Under the pieces are notes generated by a model that saw nothing but the letters and a program-made list of their open reading frames with translations, was not told the origin of the DNA and ran no database searches. A stretch of 64,000 nucleotides of DNA from JAOARY01 sp045345765 (lineage in GTDB: Bacteria > Bacillota > Clostridia > Peptostreptococcales > Peptostreptococcaceae), in contig CP148265.1 of NCBI GenBank assembly GCA_045345765.1, positions 2,666,001 to 2,730,000 of the forward strand, in the 5' to 3' direction. How positions within the stretch are numbered: position 1 is the stretch's first letter; every line of letters begins with the position of its first letter. Position numbers and translations under genes: made by a program. Below, in pieces: positions 33,437-43,140 of the stretch.

Positions 33437-35287
33437 TTATCTTCTACCAGTTGTAAAATTAAGTTCATAATATAAGGATGTGCTAGTAGCATTACTAACA
33501 GCACCAGAATCTAACGTTATAGCATAAGAAGTATTTGTATTTAAATTATTTGTAGGTATTATAACTAATTCAGAATTACTTACAATTGATACATCATAAG
33601 GTACTAAATTATTACTTGAATCTACAAAAGTAATTTTTGAAACGTCAAATTCTGTTATAGCTTGATTAAAATAAAAATGAAAAACACTATCAGTTTTTAC
33701 ATTAGAAGAATTATCACCTGGTTTAGTACGAGTTATTTCTATTGGTGTTTGTGGTTCTGGTGGAGTTACTGGTTCTTCCATTGTTGTAAAGTTAAAATTA
33801 ATTTCTGATTCATATGGTGTATCACTCATATCTGTTACACTATTAGCAGGAATAATTACTGTATAATCAGTTAAATAAGTTTTAACTTCATCTTTATTAA
33901 TATACAAATCATTGTTAATAACTGTTGTAGTAGCTAAAATATTATTAATTGTAATATTATTATTGTCTGTAACTATTATATCTTCGTCAAAACTTACTAT
34001 TATATCTTGATTAATATCAACATCAATATCTCCATTTATTGGTGTAGTTCCTATTAAGATAGGTGGTGTTGGTTTAATAACAGCACCTATTTCTAATAAT
34101 GCTTTATGAGCGTTTAAAAGTCCACCTGTTTGAGTATTACCATCTAATGAAGGTAATAAATCAACAGAATTATAAAGAGCGGTAATTAATTCATCTGTTG
34201 TAGCTTGCATATTTAAACTCTTCATCAAAGCCAAAACTCCAGATACATGAGGTGTAGCCATAGAAGTACCACTCATAGTAGCATACTTATTTCTTGGATA
34301 AGTGCTAAGAATTGATTCTCCAGGAGCTCCAATATCAACAGTTAAGCTACCATAATTAGAAAACCAAGACATATCACCATTTTCATTAATTGATGCAACT
34401 GATATAATATTTGAACTATCATATGAAGATGGATAGTGTGGAGTAGAATCTGTATTGATTCCATCATTACCAGCAGCAGCTACAAATGGTCCTTCAAAGA
34501 ATTCAATAGCATCTTTTAATGCTTGGCTATATCCACCGCCACCCCAAGATGCATTTATAATATGAGCACCATTATTTTGAGCATAATAAATAGCTTCTAT
34601 TGCATCTGAAGTATAACCACCATTTGGTCCTAAGAATTTAAGTGGCATGATACTTACATTAGGAGCAACTCCGATAACTCCAATTGAATTATCTTGTGCA
34701 GCAATAGTACCTGCTACATGAGTACCATGGTCATCTAATACATTATCATAAACAGTTGTATCATTATTGTAAAAATCATAACCAGATGTAAAAATACCTA
34801 AATCTTTGTGATTAGTTTGAATACCAGTATCTATAACGGCAACTACAACAGAATTATCACCTAATGTTAAATCCCAAGCTTCTGTTGCATCAATATCAAT
34901 GTCTAATTCGTTATATAATCCCCACAAAGAAGTAAAGTAATCATCATTAGGGATATAAGTCGCTTGTAATAAATAATCTGGTTCTGCAAATAAAACACCT
35001 TTTTGTTTACTTAAAAACTCAATAGTTTCTTTTACATCTCTATTACCTTTTATTGAAACTAATTCCAAGCCTTTTTTATAAAAATTTTTTAAACCCAAAA
35101 CATTAGCATTGTTCTTAATTCTTTCCCTTGCTTGCTCTGGTAGATCAATTTCAAATTGAACGATAACTCGACCTTCTGCAAAATCGACATCGTCTAATGT
35201 CTCACTAAAAACCATATCTGCGGGCATGGCAAGAGAGACTAAGAGCAATAGTGTTACTAAATAAGACAAAAATTTTCTATCACCCAT
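33437..35287 (-). CDS. secreted S8 subtilisin-like serine protease with two Ig-like domains
   Basis: 616 residues. Signal peptide at 1-29 (FLSYLVTLLLLVSLAMPADM), inhibitor-like propeptide (about 35-105, GRVIVQFEIDLP), catalytic domain (about 115-390) with the triad Asp in VAVIDTGI (about 152), His in DDHGTHVAGTI (about 186) and Ser in MSGTSMATPHVSG (about 340). The C-terminus has two Big_5-type Ig domains (about 395-500 and 515-616: PTPPILIGTTPINGDIDVDI; INFNFTTMEEP; LNFTTGRR). No sortase signal or S-layer domain, so release into the medium is likely. Consistent with proteolytic growth. Monocistronic. Confidence 0.93.
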   Translation of the reverse strand: MGDRKFLSYLVTLLLLVSLAMPADMVFSETLDDVDFAEGRVIVQFEIDLPEQARERIKNNANVLGLKNFYKKGLELVSIKGNRDVKETIEFLSKQKGVLFAEPDYLLQATYIPNDDYFTSLWGLYNELDIDIDATEAWDLTLGDNSVVVAVIDTGIQTNHKDLGIFTSGYDFYNNDTTVYDNVLDDHGTHVAGTIAAQDNSIGVIGVAPNVSIMPLKFLGPNGGYTSDAIEAIYYAQNNGAHIINASWGGGGYSQALKDAIEFFEGPFVAAAGNDGINTDSTPHYPSSYDSSNIISVASINENGDMSWFSNYGSLTVDIGAPGESILSTYPRNKYATMSGTSMATPHVSGVLALMKSLNMQATTDELITALYNSVDLLPSLDGNTQTGGLLNAHKALLEIGAVIKPTPPILIGTTPINGDIDVDINQDIIVSFDEDIIVTDNNNITINNILATTTVINNDLYINKDEVKTYLTDYTVIIPANSVTDMSDTPYESEINFNFTTMEEPVTPPEPQTPIEITRTKPGDNSSNVKTDSVFHFYFNQAITEFDVSKITFVDSSNNLVPYDVSIVSNSELVIIPTNNLNTNTSYAITLDSGAVSNATSTSLYYELNFTTGRR

Positions 35288-35427
35288 AAAATCATCTCCT
35301 TACATTTATTTTATACCCTTTAGTGATAAAAATAATCAATTGATAACTAAATATCAACTGATTATTTATTTGTAGATTTAAAATTGTTTTATAAAGGTAT
35401 ATATTAAAAAAGAGAGGGGGGGATCTT

Positions 35428-36303
35428 ATTAGTTTTGATAGATTTTTTACTATTTTTAGTAAATATAATTTAAAATATATCAGTTTTGAATATGTGCTTT
35501 TATTTATAATTATAGTTTTATTAATTATTTTAATATTTGAAAAAAAATCGAAACTAAAACAAACTGTGTTAAAGAAAAAATATGAAAATTTATTTCTTAA
35601 TATGAATGAAGGTTTTGCACTTCATAAAATAATATGTGATGAAAAAGGAGTGCCTATAGATTATAAATTTTTAGAAGTTAATAAATCTTTTGAAGATTTG
35701 ACTGGGTTAAAATATGAAAAAATAAAGGGTAAAACTATTAAGGAGATTTTGCCTAATACAGAAGATTATTGGATAAAAAGATATGGTGAAGTTGCTCTTA
35801 GCGGTGAAAAAATTATTTTTCAAAACTATTCAAGAGAATTAAAAAAACATTTTAAAGTAAGTGTATATAGTCCGGATAAAGAATATTTTGTAACAATATT
35901 TAGTGATATAACAAATCAAATTAATAAAAGGAATAGAAGAATAGAAGAACACGATTTATTAGAAATTATATTAAATTATATAGCAGACTCTGTAGTAGTT
36001 ATAGATTTGTATGATAATATTATTTTGATTAACAGTAAGGCTAAAGAGATGCTAAACTGTGATTTTGATGAAAATAAGTATGTTTTTGATGAAATTTTTG
36101 ACATAGAGGATATTGAAAATAATATATTTATATCAGATTTAATTCAAAAGAATACAATAAAAAAAGAAGAAATTTTTATAACTGGGCATGGAGTATTAAA
36201 AATCCATCAAAAAAAAGTAATATCAATTGAATATACTTTATCTTCAATAAAAAAAGAGAATAATATAAAAGGTTTTGTTATTATTTTTAGAAATTCTAAA
36301 TAA
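35428..36303 (+). CDS. membrane-anchored double-PAS protein without an output domain, apparent ATT start
   Basis: 291 residues from ATT 35428. One membrane helix (VLLFIIIVLLIILIFEKK, about 23-40), then PAS-1 (about 55-165: NMNEGFALHKIICDEKGVP, EVNKSFEDLTGL) and PAS-2 (about 175-290: ILNYIADSVVVIDLYDNI). The chain ends right after PAS-2, with no kinase, GGDEF or HTH. The start is supported by GGGGGGGAT four bases before ATT and by the in-frame upstream codons. The alternative GTG 35494 has no ribosome binding site and would start inside the helix. It could sense a small molecule and act through a partner. The following gene begins 39 bases later on the same strand. Confidence 0.7.
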   Translation: MSFDRFFTIFSKYNLKYISFEYVLLFIIIVLLIILIFEKKSKLKQTVLKKKYENLFLNMNEGFALHKIICDEKGVPIDYKFLEVNKSFEDLTGLKYEKIKGKTIKEILPNTEDYWIKRYGEVALSGEKIIFQNYSRELKKHFKVSVYSPDKEYFVTIFSDITNQINKRNRRIEEHDLLEIILNYIADSVVVIDLYDNIILINSKAKEMLNCDFDENKYVFDEIFDIEDIENNIFISDLIQKNTIKKEEIFITGHGVLKIHQKKVISIEYTLSSIKKENNIKGFVIIFRNSK

Positions 36304-36342
36304 AAAATCATAAATTAAAATATTATTGAGAGGAGCATTTTT

Positions 36343-38889
36343 TTGGATATTTTTATGGGAAATTATTTAAAAAAAAGATTTTGTTTAAGATTATGTTATA
36401 TTATTTTTTTAACTATTTTTTTAGGAGCGTATTTATTTTCAACGAGTGTCTATGCAAATAATATAGAAAATATAGATAACAAAAATAGAGAAAAAATTAT
36501 AATTATTACTAAGGATAAAAATAAAAACACACAGGCGACTATATATGAAAATATACTTAATTCAATTTCTATAAAATTTGAATTAACAGAATATGATAAA
36601 TTAAATTCTATAGATTTAAGTACAGTTAAATTACTTATAGTACCGAGTGATACCAAGAATTATTTAAAGGATAAAGATAGAAATTATATAAAAGATGAAG
36701 TAAAAAAAGGACTATATATAATAATAGAAAAAGAATCAGAGTTATCAGAAAAATTTGGAATAAAAGGGAAAGATGAGAGAACAAAAATAAAAACTATAAT
36801 AGATGAAAATCATAGGGATATAGAAATTGTTTTAGAAGAAGATTTAAGAGTAGAGAGATTTGAAGGACATTTTGATAAAATTTTTTATAAATCTAAAGAA
36901 AAAGAAACTCCTTTAATGATTGGGATTGACTATTATGAAGGGAAAATATTATTTTTAGTAATAGAGTTGGATGATATAAATAATTTTGGTTACAATAGAT
37001 TTTTGTTTTTTCATGAAATTTTGAATAAATATTTGGATATAGAACCTAAGATAAGTAGAAATAATCTATCGGTATATTTAGATTGGGGATTTGTATATGA
37101 TAAAAATCCAAATGAAATAGCAAATAATCTAAAAAAAGCAGGAATTAATCAAGTACATATAAGTTCTTGGTATTGCCAAGAAGGGTGCGAAAATTTTATA
37201 AAAGAATTGATAGAATCTTGCCACTCAAAAAATATATTAGTTTATATGTGGCTTGAATTGCCTATGATTAGCAAAACTTATTGGGATGAAAATCCTAATT
37301 TAAGGCAAAAAACTGCAACATTAGATGATGCACATATAGATTGGAGATACCTAATGGCATTAGAGGATGAAAAATGTATGGATTTTGTGAAAAATCAAAT
37401 TAAAACAAGAATAAATAAATTTGATTTTGATGGAATTGATTTAGCTGAACTTTATTTTGAATCACCTGGAAATGGATTTGATGAACCAGCAAAGTTCACA
37501 CCAATGAGTGATATAGTAAGAAAAGAATTTGAATCTTTATATGAAGTTGATCCTATAAAAATATTTGATTCAAAAAGTAAATATTATCATAAAAAAAATG
37601 ATGATATTAAAGAAAAATTTATAAAATATAGAATAGATTTGTGTAAGAGATTAAATGAAGAATTGATTTTATATATAATTGAAATTAATAATGAAAATAA
37701 ATTAGAGTTAGTTATAACCCAAATTGACTCAAATGTAGATTCTACTATGAAGGAAAAAATAGGAGTAGATATAGATGAATTTGTTGAATTACAAAATGAA
37801 TATGATTTTACATTGCAAATAGAAGATCCTTATACACAATGGAATTTAGGACATAAGAGGTATCAAGATATAATAAAATATTATGAAGGTAAAATAAAAA
37901 ATAATAATAGTATATATATGGATATAAATATAGTGAATAGAAATGGGAGAATATATCCATATAATAAGCAAACGGGTCTTGAAGCAATATCTTTAGTTGC
38001 TACAGCTTCAAATCTATTTGATAAAGTATGTTTGTATGAATATAATACCGTTAATAAATTTGATTTTGATTATCTAAAATATGCAATGTCTAATAAAGTT
38101 AAATATAATAAATTAGAAGAGGAGCAGTATTTTTTTAATTCTCCATATAAATTTAATTTTGAAATAGACACGAAAAATAAAGATATATATTTGAATAATA
38201 AAGAATGGATTTATTATAGTGATAAAAGTATCACTATACCAAAAGGAGAACATAATATAAGTCTAAAAGATAATACCATAATAAATGATGAATTAAGAGT
38301 AATAGAAATAAATGGAGAAATAGATGAAATGATAATAAATGAAAATGAATTAATTTTAAAATATAACAGTAAGCAAAATAAATATATAAGTCTAAATAGA
38401 TTGCCTAATAATATGCTTGTTAATAATGAAAAATTTAATATAAAATCAATTTATAAGAATAATAATTATACAGTTTTTTGCCCTAGAGGTAATAATCAGA
38501 TTTTATTTAAATTTGATGTTGAAAAGATTAATAATAAAAGAGAAATAAGAATTAGTGTAGATGGAAAAATTCATGAAATTAAAGGGCGATATATTATGAA
38601 AAATAATCAGATGTTATTTGAAATGAATAGTTTGATGAATTATTTAGATGCAGAGTATAAATTCAATAAAGAATATAAGACTTTAAGTGCAAACTTAAAT
38701 GATTATTATATTTGGATTGAAGCTAATAATAAAAAAGCATTAGCAAATGGAAAGGAAATAAATCTTGATGTTGCGGCTACAATATATAATGATAAAATGA
38801 TGATACCTCTTAGGTTTGTGTGTGATTATTTAAATTATGAAATTAAGTGGAGAGAAAATGATAGGATTATAGAGATAATAAAAAAATAA
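36343..38889 (+). CDS. secreted glycoside-hydrolase-like protein with copper-amine-oxidase-N stalk domain
   Basis: 848 residues. Signal peptide at about 1-38 (ends TSVYANN). A Rossmann/amidotransferase-like domain (about 50-220: IIIITKDKNKNTQATIY; LIVPSDTKNYL), then a TIM-barrel hydrolase-like domain (about 240-560) beginning SVYLDWGFVYDK with HISSWYCQEGC, VYMWLELPM and FDFDGIDLAELYFES (acidic residues in the right place for catalysis), then beta-rich linkers, and a C-terminal copper-amine-oxidase N-terminal-like domain (about 755-848, MIPLRFVCDYLNYEIKW), a wall-associated stalk module common in clostridia. The exact sugar is unknown. TTG 36343 follows GAGAGGAG. It forms a likely pair with the PAS protein. 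Confidence 0.72.
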   Translation: MDIFMGNYLKKRFCLRLCYIIFLTIFLGAYLFSTSVYANNIENIDNKNREKIIIITKDKNKNTQATIYENILNSISIKFELTEYDKLNSIDLSTVKLLIVPSDTKNYLKDKDRNYIKDEVKKGLYIIIEKESELSEKFGIKGKDERTKIKTIIDENHRDIEIVLEEDLRVERFEGHFDKIFYKSKEKETPLMIGIDYYEGKILFLVIELDDINNFGYNRFLFFHEILNKYLDIEPKISRNNLSVYLDWGFVYDKNPNEIANNLKKAGINQVHISSWYCQEGCENFIKELIESCHSKNILVYMWLELPMISKTYWDENPNLRQKTATLDDAHIDWRYLMALEDEKCMDFVKNQIKTRINKFDFDGIDLAELYFESPGNGFDEPAKFTPMSDIVRKEFESLYEVDPIKIFDSKSKYYHKKNDDIKEKFIKYRIDLCKRLNEELILYIIEINNENKLELVITQIDSNVDSTMKEKIGVDIDEFVELQNEYDFTLQIEDPYTQWNLGHKRYQDIIKYYEGKIKNNNSIYMDINIVNRNGRIYPYNKQTGLEAISLVATASNLFDKVCLYEYNTVNKFDFDYLKYAMSNKVKYNKLEEEQYFFNSPYKFNFEIDTKNKDIYLNNKEWIYYSDKSITIPKGEHNISLKDNTIINDELRVIEINGEIDEMIINENELILKYNSKQNKYISLNRLPNNMLVNNEKFNIKSIYKNNNYTVFCPRGNNQILFKFDVEKINNKREIRISVDGKIHEIKGRYIMKNNQMLFEMNSLMNYLDAEYKFNKEYKTLSANLNDYYIWIEANNKKALANGKEINLDVAATIYNDKMMIPLRFVCDYLNYEIKWRENDRIIEIIKK

Positions 38890-38952
38890 AAGTGATATAA
38901 TTCCAAATTTTTCAAATTAAAAATAAGAATATCACCTGTGCAATATAGAAAA

Positions 38953-39010
38953 ATTAATTAAATGTAAAAATAGTGGTAGTATTTTACCACTATTTTTACA
39001 TTTAATTAAT
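38953..39010. terminator. bidirectional terminator between convergent genes
   Basis: A perfect 26-bp inverted repeat, 38953-38978 and 38985-39010, core AAAAATAGTGGTA, 6-base loop. It includes the stop codon of the DUF4282 gene on the minus strand. Confidence 0.85.
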
Positions 39011-39341
39011 TTTTATTTTTTATTTCTACTAAGGATTCATGTATTTTGAAGGCTATTATAAGAAGTTCGCAATAAACTCTGACTAAAATAGGAGAAAAAA
39101 TTAACATTAAAATTCCAATTATAACGCTTGAACCACCATAATAATGAGATGTCATTCCTCTAAAAATCATGCCTAAACTAGATAATATAGATACCACAAG
39201 ACCTATATAAAATATAATTTTAATTATTACTGGAGTAATCATTTTGTCAAAATTTAAAAATGTTTTAAAAAAGCCATCTTTTTTAATCTCTTGATGAACA
39301 TTTTTAAAATCATTTTTAACATCATCTTTTATATCACTCAT
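39006..39341 (-). CDS. DUF4282 small membrane protein
   Basis: 111 residues. A charged N-terminus is followed by FFKTFLNFDKMITPVIIKII, a first helix (IIKIIFYIGLVVSILSSLGM), a Gly/Ser loop, and a second helix (VIIGILMLIFSPILVRVYCE) ending in ELLIIAFKIHESLVEI. This matches DUF4282, whose members are two-helix membrane proteins of unknown function. The start is ATG 39341 with AGGAGG immediately upstream. Monocistronic. Confidence 0.8.
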   Translation of the reverse strand: MSDIKDDVKNDFKNVHQEIKKDGFFKTFLNFDKMITPVIIKIIFYIGLVVSILSSLGMIFRGMTSHYYGGSSVIIGILMLIFSPILVRVYCELLIIAFKIHESLVEIKNKN

Positions 39342-39519
39342 AAAAAAACCTCCTTTAAATATAGTAGTACTGACATAATGTAGAATAACATATATATTGT
39401 TTTAATGTCAATAAATAGTTTTAAAGTTTAAAGATTCAATATTTTAATTTTATTGAAATTGAAATATGATGCATAAATAAGTAAAAAATTATTTATATAA
39501 TATATTTGATTATATATTT

Positions 39520-40365
39520 TTATTTTAAAACATCAGAAATAAATTCTATTATATCGCTTGCCATAAGACTGTGTTCACCATATTTTTCTTTTGCTAAATC
39601 TCCAGCTTTGCTGTGAATTACAACTCCTTTTTTTGAAGCATCTAAAACATTAAGACCTTGAGCACATAGGGAGGCAATTATTCCAGCAAGAACATCACCA
39701 CTACCAGCAGTTGCCATTCCAGCATTACCAAATGTATTTAGATATACATCATGTCCATTTGATATTATAGTTTCATGACTTTTTAATACTGTTATTAATT
39801 TGTTTTCATTACTAAAATTCAAAGCTATTTCTTCTTTATTTTTTAAAACTTCGTTATTATTTAAATCTACAAGTCGAGACATTTCACCAATATGAGGTGT
39901 TATTATAATATCTTTATTTAAATTTTTTAATAAATCTAAGTTTTGACTAAGAGCATTTAAACCATCTGCATCTATTACTATTTTGCATTTAGCATGTTGT
40001 AATACCATTTTTAGAAGATAAATACGATAATCATCCATAGAAAGACCAGGGCCTATGAGTATTGAATCAGCCCATAAAATATCTTGAATTAAGAAATTTT
40101 CATTATTGCAATCAAAACGTGTATAAGTATTTACAATTGCTTCTGGAATAGAGCTAAATAAACAATTTGTATTTATATCTTCAGTTAGAATCTTTACAAG
40201 GCCACAACCGCTTTTGTAGGCGGATTTTGAAGATAATATACAAGCACCCATCATGTTTTTGCTTCCTGCTATTATAAGTGTTTTACCATAAGAGTTTTTA
40301 TGACTTTGTTTTTTTCTTATTTCTAATTTATGATTAAAGTTTGAATCTAATGTAATTTTGTTCAA
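39520..40365 (-). CDS. nnrD: ADP-dependent NAD(P)H-hydrate dehydratase
   Basis: 281 residues, YjeF C-terminal/CARKD family, which repairs hydrated NADH and NADPH using ADP. Visible: KTLIIAGSKNMMGACILSS, SGCGLVKILT, GPGLSMDDY, the adenylate site ADGLNAL, ITPHIGEMSRL, and the signature GNAGMATAGSGDVLAGIIA with the catalytic Asp in SGDVL. The N-terminal epimerase domain (NnrE) found fused in E. coli is absent. TTG 40365 is preferred because the GTG at 40374 overlaps the AAGAAGGTG site; the alternative adds three residues. Monocistronic. Confidence 0.9.
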   Translation of the reverse strand: MNKITLDSNFNHKLEIRKKQSHKNSYGKTLIIAGSKNMMGACILSSKSAYKSGCGLVKILTEDINTNCLFSSIPEAIVNTYTRFDCNNENFLIQDILWADSILIGPGLSMDDYRIYLLKMVLQHAKCKIVIDADGLNALSQNLDLLKNLNKDIIITPHIGEMSRLVDLNNNEVLKNKEEIALNFSNENKLITVLKSHETIISNGHDVYLNTFGNAGMATAGSGDVLAGIIASLCAQGLNVLDASKKGVVIHSKAGDLAKEKYGEHSLMASDIIEFISDVLK

Positions 40366-40494
40366 TAAAAACACCTTCTTTACTAATATTATTTGTTTGT
40401 ATTATTTATGATTAAAAAAAGAAACTATTTTAATTATAAAATAGTTTCCGTTTTTGTAAAATATTTATTTAAAAAAACTTTTAATCAAATTTAA

Positions 40495-41877
40495 TTACAT
40501 TGCTTTATCTGTTTTTATTTGAGCATCATCTTCTAATAAAGAAGTTAATTTACTATCAAATATAAATAGAAGTACGCCACTTATAAATAAAATAATAGGT
40601 ATTGATATATAAGCTTGCATAATAGAAAATTTAAGAGTAAATGCATATACATATGAATAACATTTACCAGCAACAAATGTAGCAAAAGTCCAAACACCTA
40701 TAAGTACAGAGTAGATTTTATTAGGTGCATATTTAGTTATAAAAGAATTTCCAAGTGGAGAAAATAGCATTTCACCAACACTTAAAAGTACACCGAAACT
40801 AAATAAATAAAGTAAACTAGCTTTTGAAGTTTCTGGAGCACCAACACCTCTTGAAATTTCAGCTAATACTAACATTAAAAATGCTAAACCTAAAAATCCT
40901 AGTCCTAATGCTAATTTTTTAAATAAACTTAAGTCCCCTTTTGGTCTTTGTGATAATTTAAACCATAGTGCAGCTAAAACAGGTCCAAGCGCAATACATG
41001 TAAAACTATTTAAAGAATCAAACCAAGATAGTGGAACTTTAAAATCACCTTGATTAAGGTTTATAAACTGAGCACCATAATCATAAGCAGATAGATAACT
41101 TAAATACCAGAATAACCAAAATATTATAGAAAACATAGAAACAAGTATAATTGCAAAAACTCTTCTTTTTTCAACTCTTGTAAGAGGTTTATTATCAACT
41201 TCTTTTTTATCTGTTTTTTCAACATGTTTACCATCTTTGAATGGTTTCTTACCAGCTTCACCTAAGAATTTCATTCCAAATAAGAACCATAGTGCATCTA
41301 TTGTACATATTATAGTACATAATTTAAATGCAGGTCTAAATCCTTGTATATCTCCATTTGCAAAAGTTGAAACAACTAATATCCCAACAGCTGTAGTTCC
41401 AATGAATGCACCTATATTAACAAATGAATATTGTAGTGAAAATGCAGAATCTAATTGATCTTTATCTTCAAATAAAGAACCGCTTATAGCTGAAACATTA
41501 CCTTTAAACAATCCTGTACCGATAGATACTAATGCAACCATGATATTCATATCAAATGCGTTGCTTGCAGTACCACCTATGTAATAACCAACAGCCATCA
41601 ATACAAGACCTACTGGTATACAATATCTAGCACCAATATATCTATCTGATATATATCCTCCAATCATTGGAGCTAGGTATGTAAATGCAACAAGATTAGA
41701 TTGTATTAAAGCAGCTTCTTCCTTACTAAGCCCTAAACCTCCAGTTATTAATGTTGCAGAAACAAAAACAAAAATTAGATATTTTGCAGAGTAATATGCC
41801 ATTCTTTCTAATAAAAAAGCAATACTACATACATAAAAACCAAATGGTTTTTTGTTATTTACTGCGATTTGACTCAT
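40495..41877 (-). CDS. POT/PTR2-family proton-dependent peptide transporter
   Basis: 460 residues, about 12-14 membrane helices. The POT signature is visible early: AFLLERMAYYSAKYLIFVF (ExxER-like helix 1), then GGYISDRYIGARYCIPVGLV (PTR2 motif) and the FFSLQYSFVNIGAFIG-type stretch (SAFSLQYSFVNIGAFIG). Imports di- and tripeptides with protons. ATG 41877 is favoured over the ATG three bases earlier for its spacing from GGGGGTG. It has its own promoter and a leader of about 115 bases. Confidence 0.92.
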   Translation of the reverse strand: MSQIAVNNKKPFGFYVCSIAFLLERMAYYSAKYLIFVFVSATLITGGLGLSKEEAALIQSNLVAFTYLAPMIGGYISDRYIGARYCIPVGLVLMAVGYYIGGTASNAFDMNIMVALVSIGTGLFKGNVSAISGSLFEDKDQLDSAFSLQYSFVNIGAFIGTTAVGILVVSTFANGDIQGFRPAFKLCTIICTIDALWFLFGMKFLGEAGKKPFKDGKHVEKTDKKEVDNKPLTRVEKRRVFAIILVSMFSIIFWLFWYLSYLSAYDYGAQFINLNQGDFKVPLSWFDSLNSFTCIALGPVLAALWFKLSQRPKGDLSLFKKLALGLGFLGLAFLMLVLAEISRGVGAPETSKASLLYLFSFGVLLSVGEMLFSPLGNSFITKYAPNKIYSVLIGVWTFATFVAGKCYSYVYAFTLKFSIMQAYISIPIILFISGVLLFIFDSKLTSLLEDDAQIKTDKAM

Positions 41878-41996
41878 CATAACACCCCCATAGATAATAT
41901 ATTAAACTTTTTATTATGTTTTAAGAATTTCGAAAAACCTTTTCCTATTAACAAAATAAAAAATAAAAAACTATTTTTAATAAATTTTATATAAAA

Positions 41997-42025
41997 ATTA
42001 TATTTTATTTATTTAAAATTTTCAA
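41997..42025 (-). promoter_or_regulatory. promoter of the peptide transporter
   Basis: On the minus strand, TTGAAA (42020-42025) and consensus TATAAT (41997-42002) are spaced by 17 bases. The rest of the 400-base gap to the AlkD gene (41878-42283) holds a ribosome binding site for each gene and no other structure that I can name. Confidence 0.6.
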
Positions 42026-42283
42026 TATATATAGATGATTCTAAGTAATACTAATGTTTTAAAATAAATATATATTTGCTTAAAAATTTAAAATATTATT
42101 AAAATTCTATAATATTAATTCTTATAAAGGTGAAAATTGTCGTTTTATTTAGTAATTAGATGTTTCAACAAAAATAAATTATAAAAAAGTACTAGATTAT
42201 TTATCTGTATAATATTAATATGTTAGGTAAAAAGATAAATGTAATAATCATAAACTATAAGATTAAAAAGGAGTGTGGAAATA

Positions 42284-42961
42284 TTGGATATAAAACAAAA
42301 ATTATTTGATTTAGAAGATAAAAAATATAAAGAATTTCAAGAAAAATTATGTCCAAATGTAGATAATATTATAGGTGTTAGAATTCCTAAATTAAGAAAT
42401 TTAGCAAAAGATATAGCTAAAAATGATTATGAAAAATATATAAATAATTATAAAAAAAAATACTATGAAGAGTTAATGTTAGAAGGGATGATTATAGGTT
42501 ATGTAAAAATTGATTTAGAAAAAAGATTAGAGTATATTAAAAATTTTGTACCTAAAATTGATAATTGGGCTGTGTGTGATAGTTTCTGTTCAGGACTTAA
42601 ATTTACAAAAGACAATAAAGAAGAGATGCTAGATTTAATAAAGTTTTATTTAAAATCAAATAAGGAATTTGAAATTAGATTTGCAGTTGTGATGTTATTA
42701 AATTATTATGTTGAGGATGATTATATATTAAATACTTTAGAACTATTAGATCAAATAAAATTTGATGCTTATTATGTAAAGATGAGTGTAGCTTGGGCGA
42801 TATCCAAATGTTTTGTAAAATATCCCAAAATAACAATGAAATACTTGAAGCAAAATTCTTTAGATAAATATACTTATAATAAATCACTACAAAAAATAAC
42901 AGAGTCGTTAAAAGTAAAAAATAGTGTCAAGATGATAATAAGAAGTATGAAACGTAAATGA
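42284..42961 (+). CDS. AlkD-like DNA alkylation repair protein
   Basis: 225 residues of HEAT-like helical pairs, the ALK/AlkD DNA glycosylase fold. The diagnostic catalytic patch DNWAVCDSFC (Trp and Asp that act on alkylated bases in AlkD) lies at about 91-100, and the N-terminal VRIPKLRNLAKDI is typical. The enzyme excises 3- and 7-alkylpurines. TTG 42284 is chosen because GTG 42275 overlaps the AAGGAG site; TTG has 8-base spacing. Monocistronic. Confidence 0.88.
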   Translation: MDIKQKLFDLEDKKYKEFQEKLCPNVDNIIGVRIPKLRNLAKDIAKNDYEKYINNYKKKYYEELMLEGMIIGYVKIDLEKRLEYIKNFVPKIDNWAVCDSFCSGLKFTKDNKEEMLDLIKFYLKSNKEFEIRFAVVMLLNYYVEDDYILNTLELLDQIKFDAYYVKMSVAWAISKCFVKYPKITMKYLKQNSLDKYTYNKSLQKITESLKVKNSVKMIIRSMKRK

Positions 42962-43041
42962 TGAGGAATACTTATATATAATTATTTAAGGATATTTTAT
43001 AAAGATTATTATATGCTTTTAAACTTTATATTATTAAAAAA

Positions 43042-43082
43042 ATAATTATATCCATTTTATAGTACAAAATGGATATAATTAT
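43042..43082 (-). terminator. terminator after the minus-strand alpha-helical protein gene
   Basis: A perfect 17-bp inverted repeat (43042-43058 and 43066-43082), core TATATCCATTTT, followed by T7 on the minus strand. It also separates the AlkD gene from convergent transcription. Confidence 0.7.
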
Positions 43083-43140
43083 GCGCATTTTTAAATGAAG
43101 TTTTTTACGATTAAATCAATTTATAATTCCATATATATAT

